Shown here: positions 46,712-55,587 of the stretch, piece by piece
Layout of the letters: every line of letters begins with the position of its first letter
How positions within the stretch are numbered: position 1 is the first letter of the stretch
From: Polaromonas sp.
GTDB taxonomy: Bacteria; Pseudomonadota; Gammaproteobacteria; Burkholderiales; Burkholderiaceae_C
Length of the DNA: 64,000 nt
Direction of reading: 5' to 3'
Assembly (NCBI RefSeq): GCF_016185115.1
Contig: NZ_JACPOF010000004.1
Span: forward strand, 551,979-615,978
The notes under the pieces: model-generated
Told to the model about the DNA's origin: nothing
The model's input: only the letters and a program-made list of their open reading frames with translations
The model's database searches: none
Made by a program: the position numbers and the translations under genes

Positions 46712-47140
46712 ATGAATTTTCGCAAGGGCTCGCGGGATGAACCGGAAATCAACCTGATCCCATTTATCGATGTGCTTCTGGTTGTGCTGATATTCCTGAT
46801 GCTCTCGACGACCTACAGCAAGTTCACAGAACTCCAGATCAAGCTGCCAATTGCGGACGCCGAGCAGCAACGCGACTACCCCAAGGAAGTCATCGTCGCG
46901 GTCGGCAGTGACGGGCGATACATGATCAACAAGACCCCTGTCGAGGGAAGATCACTGGAAATTCTGGGTGCGGCGCTGGTTCAGGCCGCAAAAGCGGGCA
47001 AGGAAAGCGTGATCATCATCAGCGCCGATGCAAGCGCCACACATCAGGCGGTCATCACAGTGATGGAAGCTGCGCGCCGCAACGGGTTCAGTCAAATCAC
47101 ATTTGCCACCCAAAGCGCGGCGCAGGCCGGCGTCCGCTAG
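46712..47140 (+). CDS. exbD: ExbD/TolR family biopolymer transport protein
   Basis: A 142-residue protein with one transmembrane helix (residues 18-38) containing the proton-carrying Asp in NLIPFIDVLLVVLIFLM, followed by a periplasmic domain ending FSQITFATQ. It partners ExbB. Between exbB and exbD 70 bases contain no gene. The lpxK start is 28 bases downstream, so the pair and the lipid A kinase are likely co-transcribed. Confidence 0.95.
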   Translation: MNFRKGSRDEPEINLIPFIDVLLVVLIFLMLSTTYSKFTELQIKLPIADAEQQRDYPKEVIVAVGSDGRYMINKTPVEGRSLEILGAALVQAAKAGKESVIIISADASATHQAVITVMEAARRNGFSQITFATQSAAQAGVR

Positions 47141-47168
47141 CCCGCTGCCCGGGGGAGTCACCCAGGAC

Positions 47169-48194
47169 ATGAGGCGCGTCATACAGAAAGCATGGATGGG
47201 ACGCTCAGCGCTGGCCTGTCTTTTGTGGCCCCTGTCCCTGGTTTATCGGGCAGCGACAAGCGCCCACCGCCACCTCTACAAAGCCGGAATACTCAAATCG
47301 GCAAGGGTGCCCGTACCCGTCATCGTGGTGGGCAACGTAGTCGCGGGGGGCGGCGGGAAGACGCCCCTGGTGATTGCATTGGTGCAACGCCTGCAAAACG
47401 CCGGCATGAAAGCAGGTGTTGTCTCGCGGGGATATGGCAGACAGGGTGCGGCCTGTCAGGAGGTCACCCTTGCTACGCCGGTCCTTGAGTCTGGCGATGA
47501 GCCCATGCTCATAAAGCGCCGAACCGGCGCACCCGTATTTGTGGGCGTTAAACGTGGGGCCGCCGCCAGGGCATTGCTGCAGGCCTATCCGGAAACGCAG
47601 GTACTTGTTTGTGATGACGGCCTGCAACACTACGCGATGTGTCGCGACATCGAAATTATCGTATTTGATGATCGTGGAACAGGCAATGGCTGGTTGCTGC
47701 CCGCGGGGCCACTGCGGGAATCCTGGCCCGCCCTCGGGGATGTAACGCCACGCCTGGTCCTGCATACCGGGAACAAACCTGCTTTTGAGGGATTTACGTC
47801 CACAAGACGGCTGGCAGCCAATGCCGTCGCAATGGATGGAACTCTGGTTCCGATGAGTACCTTTGTAGGCAAGCCTGTAGTCGCTTTGGCGGCCATTGCC
47901 AATCCGCAGGCTTTTTTCGACATGCTTGGGTTGGGCGGCATTATGCTGAGCCAGACCATCGCCCTGCCAGATCATCACCCTGTCTCCGACGCAGATTTGC
48001 AGGGAATATTGGATGCCGCCATCCTTTGCACCGAGAAGGATGCGGTCAAGCTTGTTGCATTGCCGCAGACTGCGAATGTGCTGGCCGTACCATTGGAGTT
48101 CGAACCAGAGCCGGCTTTTTTCAAGGCCCTTGACGCCTTGCTGATTCCGCTACTTTCTCAACTACCATTGAGCCATGGAACCCAAACTGCTTGA
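47169..48194 (+). CDS. lpxK: Tetraacyldisaccharide 4'-kinase
   Basis: A 341-residue membrane-associated P-loop kinase that phosphorylates the 4' position of the lipid A disaccharide precursor. The N-terminal hydrophobic helix ([14 protein letters not shown]) is followed by [19 protein letters not shown] (Walker A), SRGYGR, and the [15 protein letters not shown] and TEKDAVKL blocks. The start at 47169 ([11 protein letters not shown]) was chosen to leave exbD intact. It overlaps the next gene by 20 bases. Confidence 0.96.
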   Translation: MRRVIQKAWMGRSALACLLWPLSLVYRAATSAHRHLYKAGILKSARVPVPVIVVGNVVAGGGGKTPLVIALVQRLQNAGMKAGVVSRGYGRQGAACQEVTLATPVLESGDEPMLIKRRTGAPVFVGVKRGAAARALLQAYPETQVLVCDDGLQHYAMCRDIEIIVFDDRGTGNGWLLPAGPLRESWPALGDVTPRLVLHTGNKPAFEGFTSTRRLAANAVAMDGTLVPMSTFVGKPVVALAAIANPQAFFDMLGLGGIMLSQTIALPDHHPVSDADLQGILDAAILCTEKDAVKLVALPQTANVLAVPLEFEPEPAFFKALDALLIPLLSQLPLSHGTQTA

Positions 48195-48357
48195 ACTGCT
48201 TGTCTGCCCTGTCACGAAAGGGCCTCTGGACTATGACCGGGAGAAACAGGAACTGGTTTCAAAAAGTGCGCGCCTGGCCTATCCTGTTCGTGATGGCCTG
48301 CCCATCATGCTGGAGAGCGAAGCGCGCGTTTTGAGCGACGAAGAATTAGGGCTCTGA
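48175..48357 (+). CDS. ycaR: Trm112/YcaR family small protein
   Basis: A 60-residue protein starting [18 protein letters not shown], the Trm112p-like zinc-ribbon family fold, with [18 protein letters not shown] at the end. Only one Cys of the usual site is kept, as is normal for bacterial YcaR. It lies between lpxK and kdsB in nearly all beta- and gammaproteobacteria; its role is unknown, although relatives activate methyltransferases. Confidence 0.93.
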   Translation: MEPKLLELLVCPVTKGPLDYDREKQELVSKSARLAYPVRDGLPIMLESEARVLSDEELGL

Positions 48358-48390
48358 CCCCCATCGGGTCGGCAGCATGAGTAGGCTCCC

Positions 48391-49146
48391 ATGAGATTTA
48401 CTGTTGTGATTCCGGCGCGGCTGGCGTCCACACGCCTGCCAAACAAGCCGCTTGCCGACATTGGTGGTTTACCAATGGTTGTCAGGGTTGCACATCAGGC
48501 CCTGAAAAGCCGCGCCAGCAAGGTTGTGATCGCGACCGACAGCATTGAAGTTGCTGCAAAGTGCGCCGATTTCAGCATTCCCGCAGTCATTACCCGGATA
48601 GACCATGCAAGCGGAAGCGACAGGCTGGCGGAGGCCTGCAATATCCTGGGCCTTGATGATGAGGCTCTGGTGGTCAATGTACAGGGGGACGAGCCCTTGA
48701 TTGACCCGTCGCTGATCGATGCTGTGGCCGACCTCCTTGACACCCGTTCAGACTGCGCAATGAGCACTGCGGCACATGCGATCAGCACATTGCCGGAATA
48801 CCTGAATCCCAACGTCGTCAAGGTTGTGCTGGACTCCCGCCAGACGGCCCTGTACTTCAGCCGCTCGCCCATACCTGCAGCCCGGGACGTCACGGACAAG
48901 GAATGGTGGCACACGAGCGGACTTCCGAAGCCGCTTCGCCACGTTGGCATCTATGGGTATCGCATGGGGTTTCTCAGACAGTTTCCAGACTTGCCGCAAG
49001 CCCCCATGGAACGGCTGGAATCACTTGAGCAATTGCGAGCCCTGTGGCACGGCTACCGTATTGCCGTTCACGTCACCGACAATGAACCCGGTGCAGGCGT
49101 CGACACACCTGAGGACCTGGCGCGGGTTCGCAAACTTTTTCAGTAG
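48391..49146 (+). CDS. kdsB: 3-deoxy-manno-octulosonate cytidylyltransferase
   Basis: A 251-residue enzyme that activates Kdo with CTP for lipopolysaccharide inner-core synthesis. The nucleotide-binding [19 protein letters not shown] is at residues 2-20, followed by [12 protein letters not shown] (catalytic Asp) and [12 protein letters not shown] near the C-terminus. It follows ycaR by 33 bases and belongs to the lipid A-Kdo gene group with lpxK. Confidence 0.97.
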   Translation: MRFTVVIPARLASTRLPNKPLADIGGLPMVVRVAHQALKSRASKVVIATDSIEVAAKCADFSIPAVITRIDHASGSDRLAEACNILGLDDEALVVNVQGDEPLIDPSLIDAVADLLDTRSDCAMSTAAHAISTLPEYLNPNVVKVVLDSRQTALYFSRSPIPAARDVTDKEWWHTSGLPKPLRHVGIYGYRMGFLRQFPDLPQAPMERLESLEQLRALWHGYRIAVHVTDNEPGAGVDTPEDLARVRKLFQ

Positions 49147-49324
49147 TCCGGCCCTCAGGGCCGGAACAAAAGGCACCTCGCGGACACCTTGCCCGTAAGA
49201 TTGGGTCAAGGGCTGCATGCTATCCTTGGAAAACAAACGCGGCGTTTTTATGCGGTGCCGATACACCGCATTTCACAGACGTCTTGCCCACGCTCCATCC
49301 CCTGAAGGATGAACCGTGCGGTGA

Positions 49325-50008
<684 letters not shown>

Positions 50009-50037
50009 ATACCCTGTCCCGCGCGCGCTCTGCGCTG

Positions 50038-50988
50038 TCAGCCCATCAGGGAAAGCAGCAGGGACACCCGTGCCTTCACAGGACTCAGTCCCTGCGAGTC
50101 CGGCAACAAATCACCCGCCCGGGGCAATACCCGACCATTCAGACAGCGCGTCGAACGGACAACACGGACTCCTTTGGCCTGCGCTTCCAGCAATGCCTTT
50201 TCGAGAGCATGGTGCAGGGTCCCATTGCCGGTGCCTGCGACCACAAGCCCGTTAACGCCATCTGCTACCAGCGCCTCAACCACAGACGCCCCCGAACCAG
50301 CGTGATTCATCACGATCTCTACCCGTGACCAGGCTGCCGCATCAGCGAGCTTCACAGTGTTTACAGGGCCCCGCGCAGCCTGCTCGCCGGAAAACGGCCA
50401 GTTCCTCAGCATGCGCAAGCGCCCTTCCTCGACATATCCCAGAGGCCCTGCATCCCCGGAGCTGAACGCGTCGAGCCGATAGGTATGCACCTTTTGCACA
50501 TCTTCTGCGCAGTGGATCACGCCCGCGCACACCACCGTCACACCCCGTGCTCCGACATGGGAGGCCACCGCAACGGCATCAACCATGTTTTGGGGTCCGT
50601 CTGGTACCAGTGCCGTGGCCGGGCGCATGGCACACGTCAGTACCACCGGCTTTTCCGGATTCAACAAGACCTGCAAAAACCACGCCGTCTCCTCGAGCGT
50701 GTCAGTGCCGTGGGTAATGACGATGCCCTGCACATCGGGTTGCCCGAGCCAGTGGGCGACGCGAGCGGCCAACTGGCCCCACACACTGAAATCCATGTCT
50801 TTGCTGTCCACCTGCGCCACCTGCTCGCTTACAAGGGCAAAAGGCGCGTTCCCCTGACGGGGTAGTGCGTCCACCAGTTGCTCAATGCCCAGTTGCGCGG
50901 CGGTATATCCAAGGTTGTCACCCACCCCGGACGCTGTTCCCGCGATGGTTCCGCCTGTACCCAGGATCACAATTTTTCTATTTTTCAT
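50038..50988 (-). CDS. Asparaginase (type I/II family)
   Basis: A 316-residue enzyme that hydrolyses asparagine to aspartate and ammonia. The first threonine nucleophile is Thr14 in ILGTGGTIAGTA and the second catalytic triad site is in VITHGTDTLEETA, with the conserved TCAMRPATALVPDGPQN stretch after it. There is no signal peptide, so it is cytoplasmic. The start at 50988 (MKNRKIVIL) has a GCAGG site; another ATG lies 5 codons upstream. It diverges from lexA and the interval holds SOS boxes. Confidence 0.93.
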   Translation of the reverse strand: MKNRKIVILGTGGTIAGTASGVGDNLGYTAAQLGIEQLVDALPRQGNAPFALVSEQVAQVDSKDMDFSVWGQLAARVAHWLGQPDVQGIVITHGTDTLEETAWFLQVLLNPEKPVVLTCAMRPATALVPDGPQNMVDAVAVASHVGARGVTVVCAGVIHCAEDVQKVHTYRLDAFSSGDAGPLGYVEEGRLRMLRNWPFSGEQAARGPVNTVKLADAAAWSRVEIVMNHAGSGASVVEALVADGVNGLVVAGTGNGTLHHALEKALLEAQAKGVRVVRSTRCLNGRVLPRAGDLLPDSQGLSPVKARVSLLLSLMG

Positions 50989-51014
50989 TGCCTGCACTTG
51001 CATTTATTAAAAAG

Positions 51015-51049
51015 CTGGATAAAAATACAGTCACTGGTCATTAAAACAG
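51015..51049. promoter_or_regulatory. Two tandem LexA (SOS) boxes upstream of lexA
   Basis: CTGG-ATAAAAAT-ACAG at 51015-51030 and CTGG-TCATTAAA-ACAG at 51034-51049 match the LexA box CTGT-N8-ACAG with a single change in each left half. They lie 62-96 bases before the lexA start and 27-61 bases before the divergent asparaginase start. Autorepression of lexA is expected. Confidence 0.85.
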
Positions 51050-51110
51050 TTCTCAACCGCTCTTTGACGCCAGCCCCGGATAACGACTTGTGTACGAAGG
51101 AATCCATGCC

Positions 51111-51803
51111 ATGAGCAGTCTCCCTGATTTTCCTGAAATGCCCAAACTCACAGCACGCCAGCAACAGATTCTGGAACTCATCCAGAGCGCCATTGCGCGG
51201 ACTGGCGCCCCACCCACGCGAGCAGAAATCGCATCCGAACTGGGCTTCAGATCCGCAAACGCTGCTGAAGAGCATCTGCAGGCCCTTGCGCGCAAAGGCG
51301 TCATTGAGCTGGTCAGTGGAACCTCGCGCGGCATCAGACTGCGTACAGATACCTTGCGTTCACTGAACGAGTCACGAATCAAGCAGTTTTCCCTGCCGTT
51401 GCAAAGCCTGGCCCAACTCGCCCTGCCTCTGGTGGGGCGGGTTGCTGCTGGCAATCCCATTCTCGCGCAGGAGAACATCGAGCAGACCTACTATTTTGAA
51501 AGCAGCCTGTTTCAAAGGCAGCCCGACTATCTGCTCAAGGTCAAGGGCATGAGCATGCGCGATGTCGGCATCATGGACGGCGACCTGCTCGCCGTCAAGC
51601 AGGCCAAGGAAGCAAAGAACGGCCAGATTGTCGTGGCCCGTCTGGGTGAAGAAGTAACCGTCAAACGTTTCCGGCGTACCAAAAACACAATTGAATTGCT
51701 GCCAGAGAACCCCGATTTCAAAACCATTGTGGTCGAACCCGGAGAGCCTTTTGAGCTTGAAGGCCTGGCAGTTGGCTTGATTCGAAACACGATGCTCATG
51801 TAA
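51111..51803 (+). CDS. lexA: LexA repressor
   Basis: A 230-residue SOS repressor. The N-terminal winged helix (residues 1-75; [30 protein letters not shown]) is followed by the S24 autoprotease domain: cleavage site Ala113-Gly114 in VAAGNP, catalytic Ser148 in KGMSMRDVG and Lys185 in TVKRF. The start at 51111 ([10 protein letters not shown]) has a GAAGGA site; an in-frame GTG lies 7 codons upstream. It is longer than E. coli LexA (202) by a short spacer between domains, as common in Burkholderiales. Confidence 0.97.
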   Translation: MSSLPDFPEMPKLTARQQQILELIQSAIARTGAPPTRAEIASELGFRSANAAEEHLQALARKGVIELVSGTSRGIRLRTDTLRSLNESRIKQFSLPLQSLAQLALPLVGRVAAGNPILAQENIEQTYYFESSLFQRQPDYLLKVKGMSMRDVGIMDGDLLAVKQAKEAKNGQIVVARLGEEVTVKRFRRTKNTIELLPENPDFKTIVVEPGEPFELEGLAVGLIRNTMLM

Positions 51804-51942
51804 ATATTCTGGCTGCGCCCCAGGTGGCGGGCGTTTGGTCATGCTGATGACCAACACCCTGGTGCAACAGCCTTCGCGGCCCTGGTCGCATGCAATCCTG
51901 CCTGTAAAAGCTGAACAAAAGCCTCTTTATAGGAGTTTCATT

Positions 51943-52359
51943 ATGGGAATGGCCGTTTTTTCACCCACCGTTTCACGCTCGCCAGTGCTGGCACTATTGT
52001 TGGCACCATTGCAGGATCTGGTCGCCCTGTTTTCCCCAATTCGTCATGCATCTGCCAGTGCCCCCTCGTGTTCAGGCACAAACAGTAAAGCCATCCGTCC
52101 CATTTCCAGCGGGGCAACACGTGCCATGGACAAGGCCTCATGGAGGGCAACAGCATCAGTAGTCGCAGCACAGACTGGCCACGATGCAGAAAAAAGCGCC
52201 TTGAGACCCGCTGCACCAAACCGACTGAGGGTCTTACGGGCATTCGATCCTGGCATTGCGCCATCCTGTGCCGGGCGTATGGTTATTTCGGGGCGTATGG
52301 CAGATGTATGCGCTGAACTTGATCGAATGACAAAAAAAGAAGCCTCGGCCTGTCGCTAA
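51943..52359 (+). CDS. Hypothetical protein downstream of lexA
   Basis: Not recognised as a named family. The ATG at 51943 has a strong AGGAG site eight bases upstream, which argues for translation; the frame extends upstream to 51835 but lacks a better start. The 138-residue protein has a hydrophobic N-terminal segment (SPVLALLLAPLQDLVALF), a Ser/Ala-rich middle and a C-terminal part RVLRAFDPGIAPSCAGRM and ISGRMADVCAELDRM that looks structured. It lies 139 bases after lexA in the same direction, so it may be SOS-linked. In Pseudomonas the cell-division inhibitor sulA lies in this place, but no SulA similarity was recognised. Confidence 0.6.
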   Translation: MGMAVFSPTVSRSPVLALLLAPLQDLVALFSPIRHASASAPSCSGTNSKAIRPISSGATRAMDKASWRATASVVAAQTGHDAEKSALRPAAPNRLRVLRAFDPGIAPSCAGRMVISGRMADVCAELDRMTKKEASACR

Positions 52360-52601
52360 ACCGGTCATGCAGATTCAGGAACCGATACGCAGCATCGAAA
52401 CACGGAAAACGCGTCACCGCCCCCATCAGGGTGTCCTTTTGGGTGAAGAAAACAGGTATTCATTGCGCTTCGCCTTGATCTGAATGCGAAATCATCACTT
52501 TTAATTTGCCCCGCCATTTCCGGCTTGCCATAGCTGGGCAATCTGCCGTTTTACAGCCCCTTCAGCAGGAGAACTGAAAAACTTGCAGGCACAATATCGG
52601 C

Positions 52602-53609
52602 ATGAATATTGTGATCCTTGATGATTACCAGGATGCGGTGCGCAAGCTGGACTGCGCTGCAAAACTGGACGCCTATCCCGCGAAGGTTTATACGAATACG
52701 GTCAAGGGCATTGGCCAGCTTTCAGTCAGGCTGAAAGACGCGGATGTGATTGTTCTGATCAGGGAACGCACGCAGCTCAACCGCCAGCTGATAGAAAAGC
52801 TTCCCAGGCTCAAGATGATTGCCCAGACCGGCCGTGTCGGCTCGCACGTCGATGTGGGCGCATGTACCGAACGTGGGGTGGCTGTGGCTGAAGGCGTAGG
52901 CTCTCCCACAGCGCCGGCCGAGCTGGCATGGGCGCTCGTCATGGCTGCCATGCGCCGCATACCGCATTATGTTGCGCACCTGAAGCATGGTGCATGGCAG
53001 CAGGCTGGTCTCAAATCTGCGTCCATGCCGGCCAACTTCGGGCTGGGTGTGGTCCTCAAAGGCAAGACGCTGGGCATCTGGAGCTACGGAAAGATCGGGC
53101 AATTGATGGCCGGTTATGGCCGCGCCTTCGGGATGCGCGTCGTGATCTGGGGTCGTGCCGCATCGCTTGAACGGGCACAGGCAGACGGCTTTGAGGTCGC
53201 CTCAAGCCGGACAGAATTTTTTGAAATGTGCGACGTCCTGAGCCTGCACCTGCGCCTGAACGATGAAACGCGGGGAATGATCACGCTGGAGGATCTTTCA
53301 CGCATGAAACCAACAGCCTTGCTGGTCAACACATCACGCGCCGAATTGCTTGAGCCGGAATCGCTTATCGCTGCGCTGAACCGGGGGCGCCCCGGCCTGG
53401 CTGCTGTTGATGTATTTGAGTCCGAACCCATACTCCAGGGTCATGCGCTGCTGCGGCTCGAAAACTGCATTTGCACACCGCATATTGGCTACGTGGAACA
53501 GGACAGCTACGAAATGTATTTCGGTGCCGCATTTGACAACGTGGTCAATTTCATCAGGGGCACACCTACCAACATCGTGAACCCCGGCGCCCTGCAGGTA
53601 CGTCGCTAG
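52602..53609 (+). CDS. D-2-hydroxyacid dehydrogenase family protein
   Basis: A 335-residue NAD-dependent dehydrogenase of the D-isomer-specific 2-hydroxyacid family (phosphoglycerate/glyoxylate reductase-like). The cofactor domain has LGIWSYGKIGQLMAGYG (about residues 158-174), with Trp-Ser where a typical GxGxxG motif would have glycine. The catalytic Arg is in NTSRAELL, Glu in VDVFESEP and His in TPHIGYVEQ. The substrate is not clear. The 242 bases upstream contain no gene. Confidence 0.87.
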   Translation: MNIVILDDYQDAVRKLDCAAKLDAYPAKVYTNTVKGIGQLSVRLKDADVIVLIRERTQLNRQLIEKLPRLKMIAQTGRVGSHVDVGACTERGVAVAEGVGSPTAPAELAWALVMAAMRRIPHYVAHLKHGAWQQAGLKSASMPANFGLGVVLKGKTLGIWSYGKIGQLMAGYGRAFGMRVVIWGRAASLERAQADGFEVASSRTEFFEMCDVLSLHLRLNDETRGMITLEDLSRMKPTALLVNTSRAELLEPESLIAALNRGRPGLAAVDVFESEPILQGHALLRLENCICTPHIGYVEQDSYEMYFGAAFDNVVNFIRGTPTNIVNPGALQVRR

Positions 53610-53686
53610 CGGCTCAAGCCAGCAGCGAAGCGTCAAGCCCCCTTTGGAATGATGCCCCCAAGACCTGGCATCGCTCGCCGTGCTGG

Positions 53687-55135
53687 CTACAAACCAAAGT
53701 GTTTCAACACGCCCTGCCCGGCCACGCGGCCGCTGGCCATGCACGCGGTGAGCAGGTAGCCGCCGGTGGGCGCTTCCCAGTCGAGCATTTCACCGGCGCA
53801 GAACACGGGCGTGCCGTTGCCGCCAGGCAGTGCCTTGGGCAGGTAAAGCTGCAGGTCGGCGTTCATGCCTTCGAAGGGCACACCGCCGGCCGTGCTGATG
53901 GCTTCATCGATGGGCCGGGCGGCGATGACCGTGACCGGCAGGCCCTTGATGGCATGGGCCAGTTTGACGGGGTCGTTGATGTCCTCCTTGCCGAGCTTTT
54001 CATGCAGCATGGCGGCCTTGATGCCATCGAGGCTGAGGCGGCTTTTGAGGTGGCTGGACAGCGAGCGCGAGCCGCGCGGGTGGCGCACCTCGACCAGCAC
54101 CTGCTCGGGGGACTTGCCCGGCAGCAAATCGAGCAGAAACGTGGCGCTGCCTTGGGCGGCGATTTCATCGCGCAACAGGCTGGATGCGGCGTAAATCAGG
54201 CTGCCCTCTACGCCGGTGGCTGTGGCGACAAACTCGCCCTTGCGGTTGAAGCTGCGGCCTTGCGAATCGGTGAAACTGATGGCGACGGACTTGAAAGGCT
54301 GGCCGGCAAATTTGCTGGCGAAATATTCAGACCAGCCGGTGGCCGACGCGCCCTTGCCGACGAGTTCCCTGAAAAACTCGCGCCGCGTCTCGCCTTGTGG
54401 ATGAGCTTCAGCCTGGCTTGCCGCGCCGACATCAAAGCCGCAGTTGGATGGCACCAGCGGCGCCACCGGCACGCCACGTTCAGCCAGCAACGGCACCCAG
54501 GCGCCGTCAGAGCCAAGGCGGGCCCAGCTGCCGCCCCCAAGTGCGAGCACCACGGCATCGGCCTGGACCAGCACCTCGCCGGACGGCGCGGCAAACCTGA
54601 GCGCGCCATCATCAGCCCAGCCCAGCCAGCGGTGGCGCATGAAAAACTGGACGCCAGAGGCGCGCAGGCGGTGCAGCCAGGCGCGCAGCAGCGGCGCGGC
54701 CTTCATGTCTTTGGGGAAGACCCGGCCAGAGCTGCCGATAAACGTTTCGACGCCCAGCGCGGCCGCCCAGTCGCGCAGCTGCGGTGGGCCAAAAGCGGCG
54801 ACCAGCGGCTGCAGCGCGGGCTTGCGCTCACCGTAGCGGGACATGAAAGGCTCGAACTCTTCAGAATGCGTGAGGTTGAGACCGCCCTTGCCTGCCAGCA
54901 AAAACTTGCGCCCGACCGAGGGCATGGCGTCATACAACTGCACCGATACGCCGGAACCAGCAGCAGAAAGTGCCTCGGCAGCCATCAGCCCGGCGGGGCC
55001 GCCGCCAATGACGACGACACGGCGCGCAGCCCGGGTTGAACCGGGCGCAATGGCGGAAGAAGAGTCGGAAGGGGAAGATGAAATGTTCAAGAAGACCTGA
55101 CTTTGAATGGCGTGTGCGGGTGCGCACTGTGGCAT
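53687..55135 (-). CDS. BaiN/HI0933 family NAD(P)/FAD-dependent oxidoreductase
   Basis: A 482-residue flavoprotein of the HI0933/YhiN (TIGR03862-like) family. FAD-binding GGGPAGLMAAEAL is near residues 44-56, KGGLNLTHSEEF follows, and the C-terminal FCAGEMLDWEAPTGGYLLT is the family signature. The function of this family is largely unknown, although a relative named BaiN reduces bile-acid intermediates. The start is uncertain: the first 35 residues are Ser-rich and a shorter protein starting nearer VVVIGG is possible. Interspersed repeats begin 12 bases upstream of the start. Confidence 0.85.
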   Translation of the reverse strand: MPQCAPAHAIQSQVFLNISSSPSDSSSAIAPGSTRAARRVVVIGGGPAGLMAAEALSAAGSGVSVQLYDAMPSVGRKFLLAGKGGLNLTHSEEFEPFMSRYGERKPALQPLVAAFGPPQLRDWAAALGVETFIGSSGRVFPKDMKAAPLLRAWLHRLRASGVQFFMRHRWLGWADDGALRFAAPSGEVLVQADAVVLALGGGSWARLGSDGAWVPLLAERGVPVAPLVPSNCGFDVGAASQAEAHPQGETRREFFRELVGKGASATGWSEYFASKFAGQPFKSVAISFTDSQGRSFNRKGEFVATATGVEGSLIYAASSLLRDEIAAQGSATFLLDLLPGKSPEQVLVEVRHPRGSRSLSSHLKSRLSLDGIKAAMLHEKLGKEDINDPVKLAHAIKGLPVTVIAARPIDEAISTAGGVPFEGMNADLQLYLPKALPGGNGTPVFCAGEMLDWEAPTGGYLLTACMASGRVAGQGVLKHFGL

Positions 55136-55147
55136 GAGCGTCTAAAT

Positions 55148-55428
55148 GCTATGTTTTTTATAGCTGCTCACGTGCGTGTTTATTGGTCTGGAGGGCAATT
55201 TAAGGCCCTAAAATCGCTATTTTAGGCTTCTGGGTGACCAGTTTTTTAACGTATACGTCAAAAATTGCCATCGCATGCGGTCAAAACACCAAAAGTTAAG
55301 TTCCATATTAACTTTTCATACTTTTTGAAGTTCGAGGCGGCGTTTTGAAGGGTTTTTGATGTCATTTGAGGCACTAAATTGCCCTCCAGCCCAATAAACA
55401 CGTACGTGAGCCGCTATCAAATCAATAG
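55148..55428. repeat. Two interspersed repeat copies in head-to-head inverted orientation (copies C and D)
   Basis: The 452-base gap between the BaiN-type and AddA-like genes is filled largely by repeats. Copy C reads on the plus strand from TATAGCTGCTCACGTGCG (55160) with TTTATTGGTCTGGAGGGC, a perfect hairpin CCTAAAAT-CGCT-ATTTTAGG (55207-55226) and TTAACGTATACGTCAAA (55247-55263). Copy D reads on the minus strand from CTATTGATTTGATAG (55428-55414) with GGCTCACGTACGTGTTTATT and GGGCTGGAGGGCAATTT. The two heads are inverted repeats of about 40 bases. Between them TTAAGTTCCATATTAAC (55296-55312) resembles the end of copy B. No gene is seen here. Confidence 0.75.
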
Positions 55429-55587
55429 TAAAAAAAGCAGCGACTAATCTTCCGCACTTTCGCATGCGGCGGGCAGACCGATAACGGTTTTCGCCCTCCT
55501 TGCAGTTGCGGGTGCAGGTCGCGTCAAACCCGCCCAAACGCCAGAGGCGGAACCAGGAATGGCCGGAGAGTGCAAGCACATTCAGGC

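Noticed and set aside
51941..52264. 107-codon minus-strand frame opposite the gene after lexA
   Set aside because: No ribosome binding site, whereas the plus frame has a strong one.
53699..55039. 446-codon plus-strand open frame opposite the BaiN-type gene
   Set aside because: Translation is His/Arg/Gly-rich without motifs; the minus strand has clear FAD motifs.
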